Made by a program: the position numbers and the translations under genes. 14,423 nt of DNA, taken from an uncultured Oscillospiraceae bacterium (GTDB lineage Bacteria; Bacillota; Clostridia; Oscillospirales; Oscillospiraceae). This document shows positions 7,370 to 14,379 of this stretch, one piece after another (the first letter of the stretch is position 1; each line of letters begins with the position of its first letter). The notes under the pieces are model-generated. The model worked only from the letters and a program-made list of their open reading frames with translations, had not been told where the DNA came from and searched no databases. The stretch is taken from positions 1 to 14,423 of the forward strand of contig CAKTUT010000025.1 in the NCBI GenBank assembly GCA_934621665.1, written 5' to 3'.

Positions 7370-7413
7370 GCCGCTGGTTTCTGAATTTTCCACAGAAACC
7401 GGCGGCGTATTTT
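7370..7413 (+). terminator. Likely rho-independent terminator of the GH3-like gene
   Basis: A 14-base-pair stem (7370-7383 with 7393-7406, one G-T pair) and nine-base loop are followed by gTATTTTA. A smaller 8-base-pair hairpin (7322-7341) overlaps the stop codon just before it. The T tract is interrupted, so efficiency is uncertain. Confidence 0.65.
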
Positions 7414-7462
7414 ACTTCGCTTTGTAAAAAGCGCGAAAAAAACAATTTTTTCAAAAAATCAC

Positions 7463-7492
7463 TTGACAGATCGCAGAAAACGCGCCTATAAT
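7463..7492 (+). promoter_or_regulatory. Consensus sigma-A promoter of the riboswitch-controlled importer operon
   Basis: TTGACA (7463-7468) and TATAAT (7487-7492), both perfect, are 18 bases apart. A/T tracts from 7434 to 7460 resemble an UP element. Transcription should start near 7499, just ahead of the riboswitch. Confidence 0.93.
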
Positions 7493-7520
7493 GAGCGCAA
7501 TTAAATAACAGTCAAACAAA

Positions 7521-7690
7521 GATATAGAGGCGCGGAAACAATCAGTATCTCCCAGCAGGCTCTCAAAAGCCGACGATGGGGAGCGAAAGGTGCTTCCGCC
7601 GAAATGATCACGCGATTGAGCGCGGGATTGTTGGGCGTCTGGAGAACATCCATTCGACTGTCGCAATTTGATTGCGGAGTGCTATCATCG
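7521..7690 (+). promoter_or_regulatory. Lysine riboswitch (L-box) aptamer
   Basis: The leader carries the conserved L-box blocks in order and spacing: AGAGGCGCG (7526-7534), AGTA (7544-7547), GGGGAGCGAAAGG (7578-7590), CCGCCGAA (7596-7603), GACTGTC (7656-7662) and GGAGTGCTATC (7676-7686). The P1 stem can form between ATAG (7524-7527) and CTAT (7682-7685). This matches the pattern of the Bacillus subtilis lysC leader, including the ATAG-AGG opening and the GCTATC closing. Free lysine should stabilise P1 and favour the downstream terminator. The switch controls the ABC importer genes that follow, giving lysine as the predicted substrate. Confidence 0.92.
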
Positions 7691-7725
7691 GTTTCGGAAA
7701 TTCCCCCTTTTCGGGCAGCCATTTC

Positions 7726-7761
7726 AACGGTCGAAGCACTTTGCTTTGACCGTTATTTTTT
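7726..7761 (+). terminator. Riboswitch-controlled terminator (expression platform)
   Basis: A 12-base-pair stem AACGGTCGAAGC / GCTTTGACCGTT (7726-7737 and 7743-7754, one G-T pair), loop ACTTT, then A and six T. The competing antiterminator is visible: GCGGAGTGC (7674-7682), on the 3' side of the aptamer, pairs over nine bases (two G-U) with GCACTTTGC (7736-7744), which spans the terminator loop. The two folds exclude each other, and the antiterminator also consumes the P1 3' side. From 7762 to 7848 no further structure or gene is evident. Confidence 0.93.
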
Positions 7762-7862
7762 CGGCATGCGGCTGCACACGATGCGCGCCCTGAGACACAC
7801 CGCCCCGCCGTCTGCCGCACAAAAAAATACTGCACTCAGGGAAAATTCAGGAGGAAATCATT

Positions 7863-8729
7863 ATGAGAAGAACATTATCTGTTATTTTGGTATGCGTACT
7901 GCTGATTATGTCGCTGGCCGGCTGCGGCTCGCGCGAAAAGGTTGATCTGAAGAACGCCAAGTCGCTTGCCGACCTCAAGGGCGCAACGCTCGGCGCACAG
8001 ACCGGTACGTTCCATCTGACCGCGCTCGATCAGGTGGAGGGCATCACGAAAAAGGACTTTGCCGACTTTACCGACCTGCTCAACGCGCTCAAGTCCGGCG
8101 CAATCGACGGCTATGTGGCCGAAGAACCCACAGCGCTTGGGGTCTGCGGCAAGGACGATACGCTGACGTATCTGCCGCTTCAAAACAATTCCACCGGCTT
8201 TACCGCTACCGACGAGGAAACCGGCATTGCCATCGCTTTCAAGACCGGCTCTGATATGGTTGCGCCCGTCAATGAAATCCTGTCCGGCATTTCGCAGGAA
8301 ACCCGTCAGGCACTGATGGCACAGATCGTGGCCATGAGCGCCGACCCCGACAAGATCGGCGAGGTGTCCGTTTTGAGCTATGACGACAGCGACACGTCGA
8401 ACGGCACGCTGAAGATCGCCATGGAATGCGCCTATGCGCCGTTTAACTGGACGCAGACGACCGATGCAAACGGCGCTGTCCCCATTCAGGGTCAGAACGG
8501 CATGTACGCCAACGGCTATGACGTGCAGGTTGCAAAGTATGTTGCCGCATCACTCGGCATGGCGCTTGAGGTTTACGCCTATGAGTGGGATTCGCTGATT
8601 CCTGCCGTCCAGTCCGGCGCGGTGGACGCCATTGCCGCCGGTATGAGCCCCACGGCCGAACGTGCCGAGCAGGTCGATTTCACCGACTGCTACTATAACA
8701 GCAACCTCGTCGTCATCATTAAAAAGTAA
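7863..8729 (+). CDS. Solute-binding lipoprotein of a lysine ABC importer, circularly permuted SBP_bac_3 fold
   Basis: Binds the amino acid outside the membrane and delivers it to the permease. The 288 residues start with a lipoprotein signal peptide (LAGC, lipid anchor Cys21). The order of the mature part is unusual. Residues 34-160 are lobe 2 (SLADLKGATLGAQTGT, DGYVAEEPTA, GIAIAFKTGSD, a C-terminal helix); after a linker, residues 180-288 are lobe 1 (GTLKIAMECAYAPFNW, GYDVQVAKYVAASLGM, EWDSLIPAVQSGAVDAIAAGMSPTAERAEQVDF) and the protein ends in YYNSNLVVIIKK. In relatives such as GlnH and LAO-binding protein lobe 1 comes first, and this last segment runs directly into the SLADLKG segment. Ligand contacts are kept: Arg267 for the carboxylate, Glu87 at the alpha-amino Asp position, Tyr191, and Glu188 where LAO-binding protein has side-chain-binding Asp11, fitting a basic ligand. 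RBS AGGAGG at 7849-7854. First gene after the lysine riboswitch. Confidence 0.93.
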   Translation: MRRTLSVILVCVLLIMSLAGCGSREKVDLKNAKSLADLKGATLGAQTGTFHLTALDQVEGITKKDFADFTDLLNALKSGAIDGYVAEEPTALGVCGKDDTLTYLPLQNNSTGFTATDEETGIAIAFKTGSDMVAPVNEILSGISQETRQALMAQIVAMSADPDKIGEVSVLSYDDSDTSNGTLKIAMECAYAPFNWTQTTDANGAVPIQGQNGMYANGYDVQVAKYVAASLGMALEVYAYEWDSLIPAVQSGAVDAIAAGMSPTAERAEQVDFTDCYYNSNLVVIIKK

Positions 8730-8774
8730 GCTTTTTGTGTATCCCGGCTTTGCCAGGAGCGCCATTTACAGGGC

Positions 8775-8803
8775 GGATTATCCCGGCAGCGCCGGGATAA
8801 TCC
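8775..8803 (+). repeat. Perfect 13-bp hairpin between binding protein and permease genes
   Basis: GGATTATCCCGGC (8775-8787), loop AGC, GCCGGGATAATCC (8791-8803), followed by AAAAACG rather than T. It is not a rho-independent terminator. It lies in the only sizeable gap (about 95 bases) of the importer operon. Such hairpins often protect the upstream message, giving more binding protein than permease; this role is inferred. An imperfect partial copy (CCCGGC-TTT-GCCAGG) precedes it near 8743-8757. Confidence 0.8.
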
Positions 8804-8825
8804 AAAAACGATTTAGGAGTTCATG

Positions 8826-9590
8826 ATGGAATTTTTATCGGAAGTTGTTGCACTGGTGCGTCAGTACTGGTCCTACCTGCTCACGGGCGTGGGCTACACA
8901 ATGCTGCTTGCGCTGGTCGGCACGATTGTCGGCTTTCTCATCGGCCTGCTGACGGGCGTAATCCGCACTGCGCCGCAGTCAAAAAACGGCGCGGTACGCG
9001 TCTTGCAGAAAATTTTGAACGCGATCATCGCGGTCTATATTGAAATTTTCCGCGGCACGCCGATGATGGTGCAGGCAATGGTGATTTACTGGGGTTATGC
9101 ATTTCTCAATGACGGCAGCACGCTGCCGCTCATCCCGGCAGGTCTGTTCATCGTCTCAATCAACACCGGCGCGTATATGGCCGAAATTGTCCGCGGCGGC
9201 ATTTTGTCGGTAGACAAGGGGCAGCTGGAGGCAGCCTATGCCGTCGGCATGACGCACAGCCAGTCGATGTGCAAGGTCATTCTGCCGCAGGTGGTGCGCA
9301 ACATTCTCCCGTCGGTCAGCAACGAATTTGTCATCAACATCAAGGACACCTCCGTTCTGAACGTCATCGGCGTGACGGAGCTGTATTATATGGCGGGCGT
9401 CATCAAGCGCATCAATTTGCAAACGTTCCAGGCCTATACGGTTATCTGCGTACTGTATTTCATTCTGACGTTTACCGTCACACGTCTGCTCCGTCTGGTG
9501 GAAAAGAAGCTGGCCGGTTCTGACAACTATACCATCTGCGGCTCGGGCTCTGACTCGCAGGCCGAGATTCACATTCAAAAGGAGGCGTAA
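8826..9590 (+). CDS. Amino acid ABC importer permease (HisM/GlnP type), predicted lysine
   Basis: Integral membrane subunit that forms the translocation channel, probably as a homodimer. The 254 residues show an N-terminal membrane helix (about 12-35), the polar amino acid permease signature region and about five helices in all. The cytoplasmic EAA loop begins at residue 135 (EAAYAVGMTHSQSMCKVILPQ spans the conserved EAA, G and LP positions) and docks onto the ATPase. A hydrophilic tail follows the last helix (about 230-254). AGGAG (8815-8819) lies six bases before the ATG at 8826; an ATG at 8823 is possible but only three bases away. It follows the binding protein after a hairpin-containing gap, and the ATPase starts three bases after its stop. 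Substrate is inferred from the riboswitch. Confidence 0.94.
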   Translation: MEFLSEVVALVRQYWSYLLTGVGYTMLLALVGTIVGFLIGLLTGVIRTAPQSKNGAVRVLQKILNAIIAVYIEIFRGTPMMVQAMVIYWGYAFLNDGSTLPLIPAGLFIVSINTGAYMAEIVRGGILSVDKGQLEAAYAVGMTHSQSMCKVILPQVVRNILPSVSNEFVINIKDTSVLNVIGVTELYYMAGVIKRINLQTFQAYTVICVLYFILTFTVTRLLRLVEKKLAGSDNYTICGSGSDSQAEIHIQKEA

Positions 9591-9593
9591 GGC

Positions 9594-10331
9594 ATGGCGG
9601 AAATTCTGAGACTGGAGCATCTGGAAAAGTCATTCGGCACGCACGCCGTCCTGCGCGATGTGAGCTTCTCGGTCAGCAAGGGCGACGTAATCAGCGTCAT
9701 CGGCCCATCTGGCTCGGGCAAGAGCACAATGCTGCGCTGCATTAACCTTTTGGAAGAGCCGACCGGCGGCAAAATCATCTTTGAGGGAAATGACATCAGT
9801 GGCAAGGCTACAAACCTTTCACAGTACCGCGCGCGCGTGGGCATGGTATTCCAGCAGTTTAACCTGTTCAACAACATGAACGCGCTGGAAAACTGCGTCA
9901 GCCCGCAGATGACCGTTCTGCACCGCTCGCGCGCCGAAGCCGAGCGCATTGCACATGGCTATCTTGCCCGTGTTGGCATGGACGCATACTGCAACGCCCG
10001 TCCGGCGCAGCTGTCCGGTGGGCAGAAGCAGCGCGTGGCCATTGCGCGGACGCTCTCGATGAGCCCGGACATCATCCTGTTCGACGAGCCGACAAGTGCG
10101 CTTGACCCCGAGATGGTGGGCGAGGTTCTGGACGTTATGAAGTCGCTTGCCGCAGAGGGCTTTACCATGCTGGTAGTGACGCACGAGATGGCCTTTGCCC
10201 GCGACGTATCCAGCCACGTGATCTTTATGGACGGCGGCTATATTTTGGAAGAGGGCACGCCCGAGGCGCTGTTCGGAAGCCCGAAAGAAGCACGCACAAA
10301 GGAGTTTCTTGCCCGCTATTTACAACGATAA
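9594..10331 (+). CDS. Amino acid ABC importer ATPase (GlnQ/HisP type), predicted lysine
   Basis: Cytoplasmic motor of the importer. The 245 residues contain every active motif: Walker [10 protein letters not shown] (37-45), Q-loop MVFQQFN (84-90), signature LSGGQ (140-144), Walker B IILFDEP with Asp164 and catalytic Glu165, D-loop SALD and switch His197 (THEM). Length and sequence are those of polar amino acid uptake ATPases (PAAT). RBS GGAGG (9581-9585) lies within the end of the permease gene with eight-base spacing. It is the last gene of the importer operon and is followed by a strong terminator. Confidence 0.97.
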   Translation: MAEILRLEHLEKSFGTHAVLRDVSFSVSKGDVISVIGPSGSGKSTMLRCINLLEEPTGGKIIFEGNDISGKATNLSQYRARVGMVFQQFNLFNNMNALENCVSPQMTVLHRSRAEAERIAHGYLARVGMDAYCNARPAQLSGGQKQRVAIARTLSMSPDIILFDEPTSALDPEMVGEVLDVMKSLAAEGFTMLVVTHEMAFARDVSSHVIFMDGGYILEEGTPEALFGSPKEARTKEFLARYLQR

Positions 10332-10336
10332 AAATG

Positions 10337-10366
10337 ACCGGCAGCTCGGAAAAGCTGCCGGTTTTT
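10337..10366 (+). terminator. Rho-independent terminator of the importer operon
   Basis: Ten-base-pair perfect stem ACCGGCAGCT / AGCTGCCGGT (10337-10346 and 10353-10362), loop CGGAAA, with T at 10362-10366. It starts six bases after the ATPase stop. Confidence 0.93.
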
Positions 10367-10396
10367 CTCTATAGGCGAAAGCGGCGCTGTCCCCTC

Positions 10397-10424
10397 TTGA
10401 CAGCGCGTTTGATTATTCTATAAT
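10397..10424 (+). promoter_or_regulatory. Consensus promoter of the MarR/exporter operon, possible operator
   Basis: TTGACA (10397-10402) and TATAAT (10419-10424), both perfect, 16 bases apart. An 8-base palindrome ATGTACAT (10427-10434) and the inverted pair ACAT/ATGT (10431-10434, 10441-10444) lie over the transcription start, where a MarR-type repressor could bind. The promoter is clear; the operator is a guess. Confidence 0.88.
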
Positions 10425-10481
10425 AGATGTACATACAACGATGTCTCTACAACAAATAGCTCATTTCGCGGAGGTCTGCCG

Positions 10482-10931
10482 ATGGACATCACAGAACGGA
10501 AAATCACGAAAATTGCGCGAGAGGCGGAAAAGCTGGTTCTTCTGGCGCTGCGCGAGGAGGGTGTCGGCACAGCGGAAATTGATCTGATTCATGCGCTGCG
10601 CCACAATCCCGGCTGCACACAGGCGATGCTGGCAGAAATTCTGCACGCGGACAAGGCGGCAATTGCGCGGCGGACAAAAAATCTGGAGGCAAAGGGCTTC
10701 CTTGTGCGAAAAGCCAATCCGAACGACCGCCGCAGCCAGCTGCTGTATCCGACCTTGCGGGCGGAAACACTGAAATCGTCCAAGGCCGAAATTGAGGCCG
10801 CCTTTTACGAGTATCTGACCACTGCACTGAGCGCGGAGGAAGCAAACACATTTGCAGCGCTGCTTGACAAGGTGTATACCGCGTCAAAAACGGAGAGCCG
10901 TGCGGGCTTCCCGCACCTGATTGGGAGATAA
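10482..10931 (+). CDS. MarR-family transcriptional regulator
   Basis: Predicted homodimeric repressor of its own operon and of the exporter genes behind it. The 149 residues fit the family: N-terminal dimer helices, a winged helix with the HTH at about 45-70 (CTQAMLAEILHADKAAIARRTKNLE) and a wing with NPNDRRSQLL (79-88), where the D-R-R triad is typical, then C-terminal dimer helices. GGAGG (10470-10474) stands seven bases before the start. The first exporter gene begins six bases after the stop. MarR genes placed this way usually answer to a small toxic ligand that the transporter exports; the ligand here is unknown. Confidence 0.93.
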   Translation: MDITERKITKIAREAEKLVLLALREEGVGTAEIDLIHALRHNPGCTQAMLAEILHADKAAIARRTKNLEAKGFLVRKANPNDRRSQLLYPTLRAETLKSSKAEIEAAFYEYLTTALSAEEANTFAALLDKVYTASKTESRAGFPHLIGR

Positions 10932-10937
10932 ACGTAC

Positions 10938-12686
10938 ATGAAGCAAGCAGAGAAACAGACGTTCTGTCCCAACAAAATCAGCTCTTATTTCCGTGCGGAA
11001 TGGCTGACGTTGAGCTTTGTGACAATCTCGGGACTGATTTATAACGTGGGGCTGCTTGCTGCACCGTGGTTTGAGGGCTGGCTTACACAATGCCTTGCCG
11101 ACATTCTGGGTGGAAGCAGGACTGGCGGTGCAATGGCGGCGCTGGTAGCAGCCTATCTCGGCGTGACGCTTCTTGTACAGGCAGCGCGCTTTCTCAAGCG
11201 CTTTTACGTCCGCCGCTTTGCCAACAACATCAACCGCCGGATGAAAGGCGTGCTCTATGCCAATCTTCTGCGCGAAAGCCGTGCGTCTTTGCAGCACGAG
11301 GGCGCGGGTGCGCTGATGACAAAGGCCATCTCCGACGTGGACGACTGCGTAGAGGGAATGCGGAAATTCACCACCGAAATTTTTGACACCGGTGTGGCGC
11401 TTGTCGGCTACGCGGTGATGCTGCTTGTATACGACTGGCAGCTGGCGCTGCTCAGTCTGATTTTTACACCATTTTCCTATTTTTGTGCCGCGCGGATGAA
11501 GAAAACCGTCCAGCGCGCGGGCGCAGCCTATAAAAAAGCCGCAGGCGCGCTGAGCGCAGCCACGCTTGACCGCGTGGAAAACGCCGTGACCTACCGCATC
11601 TACGGCTGCGAGGACGCATGGGCGGTGCAGTATGAGGAAAACCTGCGGGCCTATGAAAAAACTGCAGTTCGCTCCAACGTATGGCAGTCTGCATTGCCGC
11701 CGCTGTATCTGGCGGTGTCGGGCGCAGGCGTGCTGTTTATCCTGTGGTTCGGCGCGAAAAACGTACTTGGAACAGGCTGGCGCACATGGGATATTGCGGC
11801 GTTTACTACATTTCTCTCCTGCTTTACAAAGCTGACGGTAAAGTCCTCCAAAGCTGCGAAGCTGTTTAACGCAGTGCAAAAGGCCGAGGTTTCATGGAAG
11901 CGCATCCAGCCGATGATGCGCCCGCCCGAGAACCTGTCGCCACTTGCGATTCCCGCACCCGCGGACGTGACGCTCAAGCAGCTTTCCTTTGCCTATGGTG
12001 ACGAGACGATTTTCTCCGGGCTATCGCTTACGGCACACCCCGGTGATATCATCGGCGTGACCGGCCCGGTTGCCTGCGGCAAGTCTACATTTGGACGCGT
12101 ATTTCTCTGTGAAGCGCCGTATGGCGGCTGTGTCCAATTTGGAACGCGGGAGCTTTCCGGCCTTTCCGCAAGGGAAATTGCCGCAACGGTCGGCTATCTC
12201 GGCCACGATCCGGAGCTTGCGGCCGACACGGTAGAACATAATGTTCTTTGCGGAAGTAAGCAGGACGCCTTGGTGTACCTGTCGGCAACGGCGCTCAAGG
12301 ACGAGGTGCTTGCCATGGAAAACGGGCTGGATACTGTAATCGGCAGCAGCGGCGTGCGTCTTTCCGGCGGACAGGCGCAGCGGCTGGCGCTGGCAAGGAC
12401 GCTGGCACATCCGCGCCCGGTGCTGATTCTGGACGACCCGTTTTCCGCGCTTGACCGTAAAACAGAGGACACGGTATTTGCGCATCTGCGGCGCTATGCA
12501 AAAGACAAGGTCGTTTTCCTGATTTCCCACCGGCTGTACCACTTCCCGCAGCTCAGGCAGATTGTTTTCATTGAAAACGGAAAAACAGCCGTCGGCACAC
12601 ACGACGAGCTAATGACGCGCGTTCCGGCCTATCGCCATCTTTATGAAAGCCAGACAGGAGGTGCGCTGCATGAGGCACAACGCTAA
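10938..12686 (+). CDS. Heterodimeric ABC exporter, subunit 1 (degenerate ATP site)
   Basis: A transmembrane domain with about six helices (about 20-320) fused to a nucleotide-binding domain (about 345-575), 582 residues. Walker A is GPVACGKST (376-384), with Ala in place of the fourth-position Gly. The signature LSGGQ (475-479) is canonical. Walker B LILDD ends in Asp500 where the catalytic Glu is expected, and the switch His531 is present. Asp for Glu is typical of the non-consensus subunit in exporters such as BmrCD, LmrCD and TM287/288. GGGAGA (10923-10928) lies at the end of the MarR gene. The next gene overlaps this one by 17 bases in another frame, so the two subunits are coupled. Likely a drug, lipid or peptide exporter under MarR control; the substrate cannot be told from sequence. 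Confidence 0.93.
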   Translation: MKQAEKQTFCPNKISSYFRAEWLTLSFVTISGLIYNVGLLAAPWFEGWLTQCLADILGGSRTGGAMAALVAAYLGVTLLVQAARFLKRFYVRRFANNINRRMKGVLYANLLRESRASLQHEGAGALMTKAISDVDDCVEGMRKFTTEIFDTGVALVGYAVMLLVYDWQLALLSLIFTPFSYFCAARMKKTVQRAGAAYKKAAGALSAATLDRVENAVTYRIYGCEDAWAVQYEENLRAYEKTAVRSNVWQSALPPLYLAVSGAGVLFILWFGAKNVLGTGWRTWDIAAFTTFLSCFTKLTVKSSKAAKLFNAVQKAEVSWKRIQPMMRPPENLSPLAIPAPADVTLKQLSFAYGDETIFSGLSLTAHPGDIIGVTGPVACGKSTFGRVFLCEAPYGGCVQFGTRELSGLSAREIAATVGYLGHDPELAADTVEHNVLCGSKQDALVYLSATALKDEVLAMENGLDTVIGSSGVRLSGGQAQRLALARTLAHPRPVLILDDPFSALDRKTEDTVFAHLRRYAKDKVVFLISHRLYHFPQLRQIVFIENGKTAVGTHDELMTRVPAYRHLYESQTGGALHEAQR

Positions 12687-14313
12687 ATCTGGCGTGTTTG
12701 CCGCGGTTCGGACGGCGGCGGTAACGCACCGACTGCTCACCGTGGGGACGATTTTATGCGTGGCCGCATCGGTTGGCGCCTCGCTTGTGCCGCCGCTGCT
12801 GCTGGCGCGCGTAGTTGACCGGCTGACTGGAGGACTGTCGCTGTCGTTTGGCGCAGTGCTGGTCTATTTTGGAAGTCTCGCGCTGGAAGGCGTGCTTTCC
12901 TCGGCGCAGGAGACGCTCCTGGTGCTGTTCGGGCAGAAAATGACCCACGCTCTGCGCTCGGAAATGTCACAAAAACTCACGCGGCTTCCGGCGGACACGC
13001 TTGCAGGGCAGAAACCCGGCGAGGTTGCCGCGCGCTTTTTGGGCGATGTCGATACGGTGGAGGCGCTTTTCACCTCCGGCATCATCAGTATGGTGGCAGA
13101 CGTTTGCCGGATCGTCTCGATTCTGGTGGTAATCGCGGCCAAAAATATTGGTCTTGCATTTATTTTGCTGTTGGTGCTGCCGCTCTTCGCTGTGTTCACG
13201 CGGCACGTGCAGAAGAAGATACTGGCTGCGCAGCTGGATAACCGCCGCGCTGTTGCGGCAGTCTCCGGGCAGGTACCGGAGACGCTTCACAACATCCGCA
13301 CCATCCGTCTGCTCGGGCTGGAACAATACATGGAGCAGCGCTATGACCGCCGCATCGGTAAAAGCTATGCTGCTTTGGAAAAAACGAATTTTTACGACGC
13401 AATCTACTCGCCCGTTGTGCTGCTGCTGGAGGCAGCGGTGGTTGGCATTGTGATGCTGCTCTCGGCCTCGGGCAATGCGGAAATTCTAACGCTGTTTGGA
13501 ATGTCAGTCGGCACATCGGTTGCCATAATCGACTACATTCGCCGCATTTTTTCACCAATTGAAAGCCTCGGCATGGAAATTCAGACGATTCAGTCGGCCA
13601 TAGCGGGCGTCAAACGCATTGACGCGTTTCTTGACCAGCCGGAGCGTGAAATTTCTCCGGAACGAAATGAAGCGGCGCGCGGCGACGTCGTTCTTTCCCA
13701 TGTTACCTTTGGCTATGGAGAAAAGCCGGTGCTGCGCGATTTCTCCATGACTGTCAAGTCGGGCGAGCAGGTCACGCTGATTGGCAGAACGGGCGCAGGC
13801 AAGAGCACAGTGTTCCGGCTTTTGCTGGGGCTCTATCCGCCGGAGGCCGGCCGCGTCACCATCGGCGGCGTAGACGTCTCCAAGATCACCGATTGCGAAC
13901 GTCGGGCAGCGATCTGCTGCGTGGAGCAGCATTTTTCACGCGTGCCGGGGACGGTGCTTGACCAGATTACGCTCGGCGATGCGCGCATTACGCGGGAAAT
14001 GGCACAGAATGCAGCGCGGCTTGCCGGAATTGACGGTGCAATCTCGGCGCTCCCAGACGGCTACGACACCGTATGCACTGACGGCATTTTTTCGCAGGGA
14101 GAGTGGCAGCTTTTGTCTATTGCCCGCGCTGCGGCAGCAGACCCGGCGGTGCTTTTGCTGGACGAGATCACGGCAAATCTCGACGCCGAGACCGAAGCGC
14201 ACGTTCTGGAAGCGCTGCGCCGCGCGTCAAAGGGGCGCACGGTGCTGTCCATCTCGCACCGCATCTATGAAAATCTCGGCGGCAGGACAATCGAAATTAC
14301 GCCGCAATCATAA
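12670..14313 (+). CDS. Heterodimeric ABC exporter, subunit 2 (catalytically competent Walker B)
   Basis: Partner of the preceding gene: a six-helix transmembrane domain (about 15-310) and a nucleotide-binding domain (about 335-545), 547 residues. Walker A GRTGAGKST (372-380) is canonical, Walker B LLLDE has catalytic Glu499, and His530 is present. The signature motif is FSQGE (474-478) instead of LSGGQ. In the dimer this pairs a good site (its Walker A/B with subunit 1's LSGGQ) and a poor site (subunit 1's Asp500 with FSQGE), the usual asymmetry of heterodimeric exporters. The start at 12670 is chosen because AGGAGG (12656-12661) lies eight bases upstream; an in-frame ATG at 12643 has no such site. 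Two hairpins follow the stop. Confidence 0.93.
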   Translation: MRHNAKSGVFAAVRTAAVTHRLLTVGTILCVAASVGASLVPPLLLARVVDRLTGGLSLSFGAVLVYFGSLALEGVLSSAQETLLVLFGQKMTHALRSEMSQKLTRLPADTLAGQKPGEVAARFLGDVDTVEALFTSGIISMVADVCRIVSILVVIAAKNIGLAFILLLVLPLFAVFTRHVQKKILAAQLDNRRAVAAVSGQVPETLHNIRTIRLLGLEQYMEQRYDRRIGKSYAALEKTNFYDAIYSPVVLLLEAAVVGIVMLLSASGNAEILTLFGMSVGTSVAIIDYIRRIFSPIESLGMEIQTIQSAIAGVKRIDAFLDQPEREISPERNEAARGDVVLSHVTFGYGEKPVLRDFSMTVKSGEQVTLIGRTGAGKSTVFRLLLGLYPPEAGRVTIGGVDVSKITDCERRAAICCVEQHFSRVPGTVLDQITLGDARITREMAQNAARLAGIDGAISALPDGYDTVCTDGIFSQGEWQLLSIARAAAADPAVLLLDEITANLDAETEAHVLEALRRASKGRTVLSISHRIYENLGGRTIEITPQS

Positions 14314-14316
14314 TCA

Positions 14317-14345
14317 GAGCCGCAGTTCAGATTGAACTGCGGCTC
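14317..14345. terminator. Perfect 13-bp hairpin after the exporter operon, likely terminator
   Basis: GAGCCGCAGTTCA (14317-14329), loop GAT, TGAACTGCGGCTC (14333-14345), three bases after the stop. No T tract follows directly, so it would be a weak intrinsic terminator alone; it probably acts with the next hairpin. Confidence 0.6.
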
Positions 14346-14347
14346 AT

Positions 14348-14379
14348 GAGCTTGTCAAAAAAGTATTTTTGACAAGCTC
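14348..14379. repeat. Perfect 14-bp palindrome, possible dispersed repeat or bidirectional terminator
   Basis: GAGCTTGTCAAAAA (14348-14361), AGTA, TTTTTGACAAGCTC (14366-14379). The A and T runs are inside the stem, so when only the outer nine base pairs form the run of T can act as a terminator tail from either side. The remaining bases to 14423 hold no recognisable gene start or motif; a minus-strand reading frame is open across them but too short to assess. Confidence 0.7.

Noticed and set aside
7521..7761. T-box leader as the explanation of the structured leader
   Set aside because: No TGGNACCGCG-type T-box sequence before the terminator; the conserved blocks are those of the lysine riboswitch.
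8775..8803. Rho-independent terminator between binding protein and permease
   Set aside because: Stem is followed by A, not T, on the plus strand, and the minus strand lacks a T tract as well; the permease and ATPase have no other promoter in the gap.
10884..11879. 331-codon open frame on the minus strand
   Set aside because: Antisense to exporter subunit 1; Cys/His/Arg-rich composition typical of a shadow frame, with no start signal.
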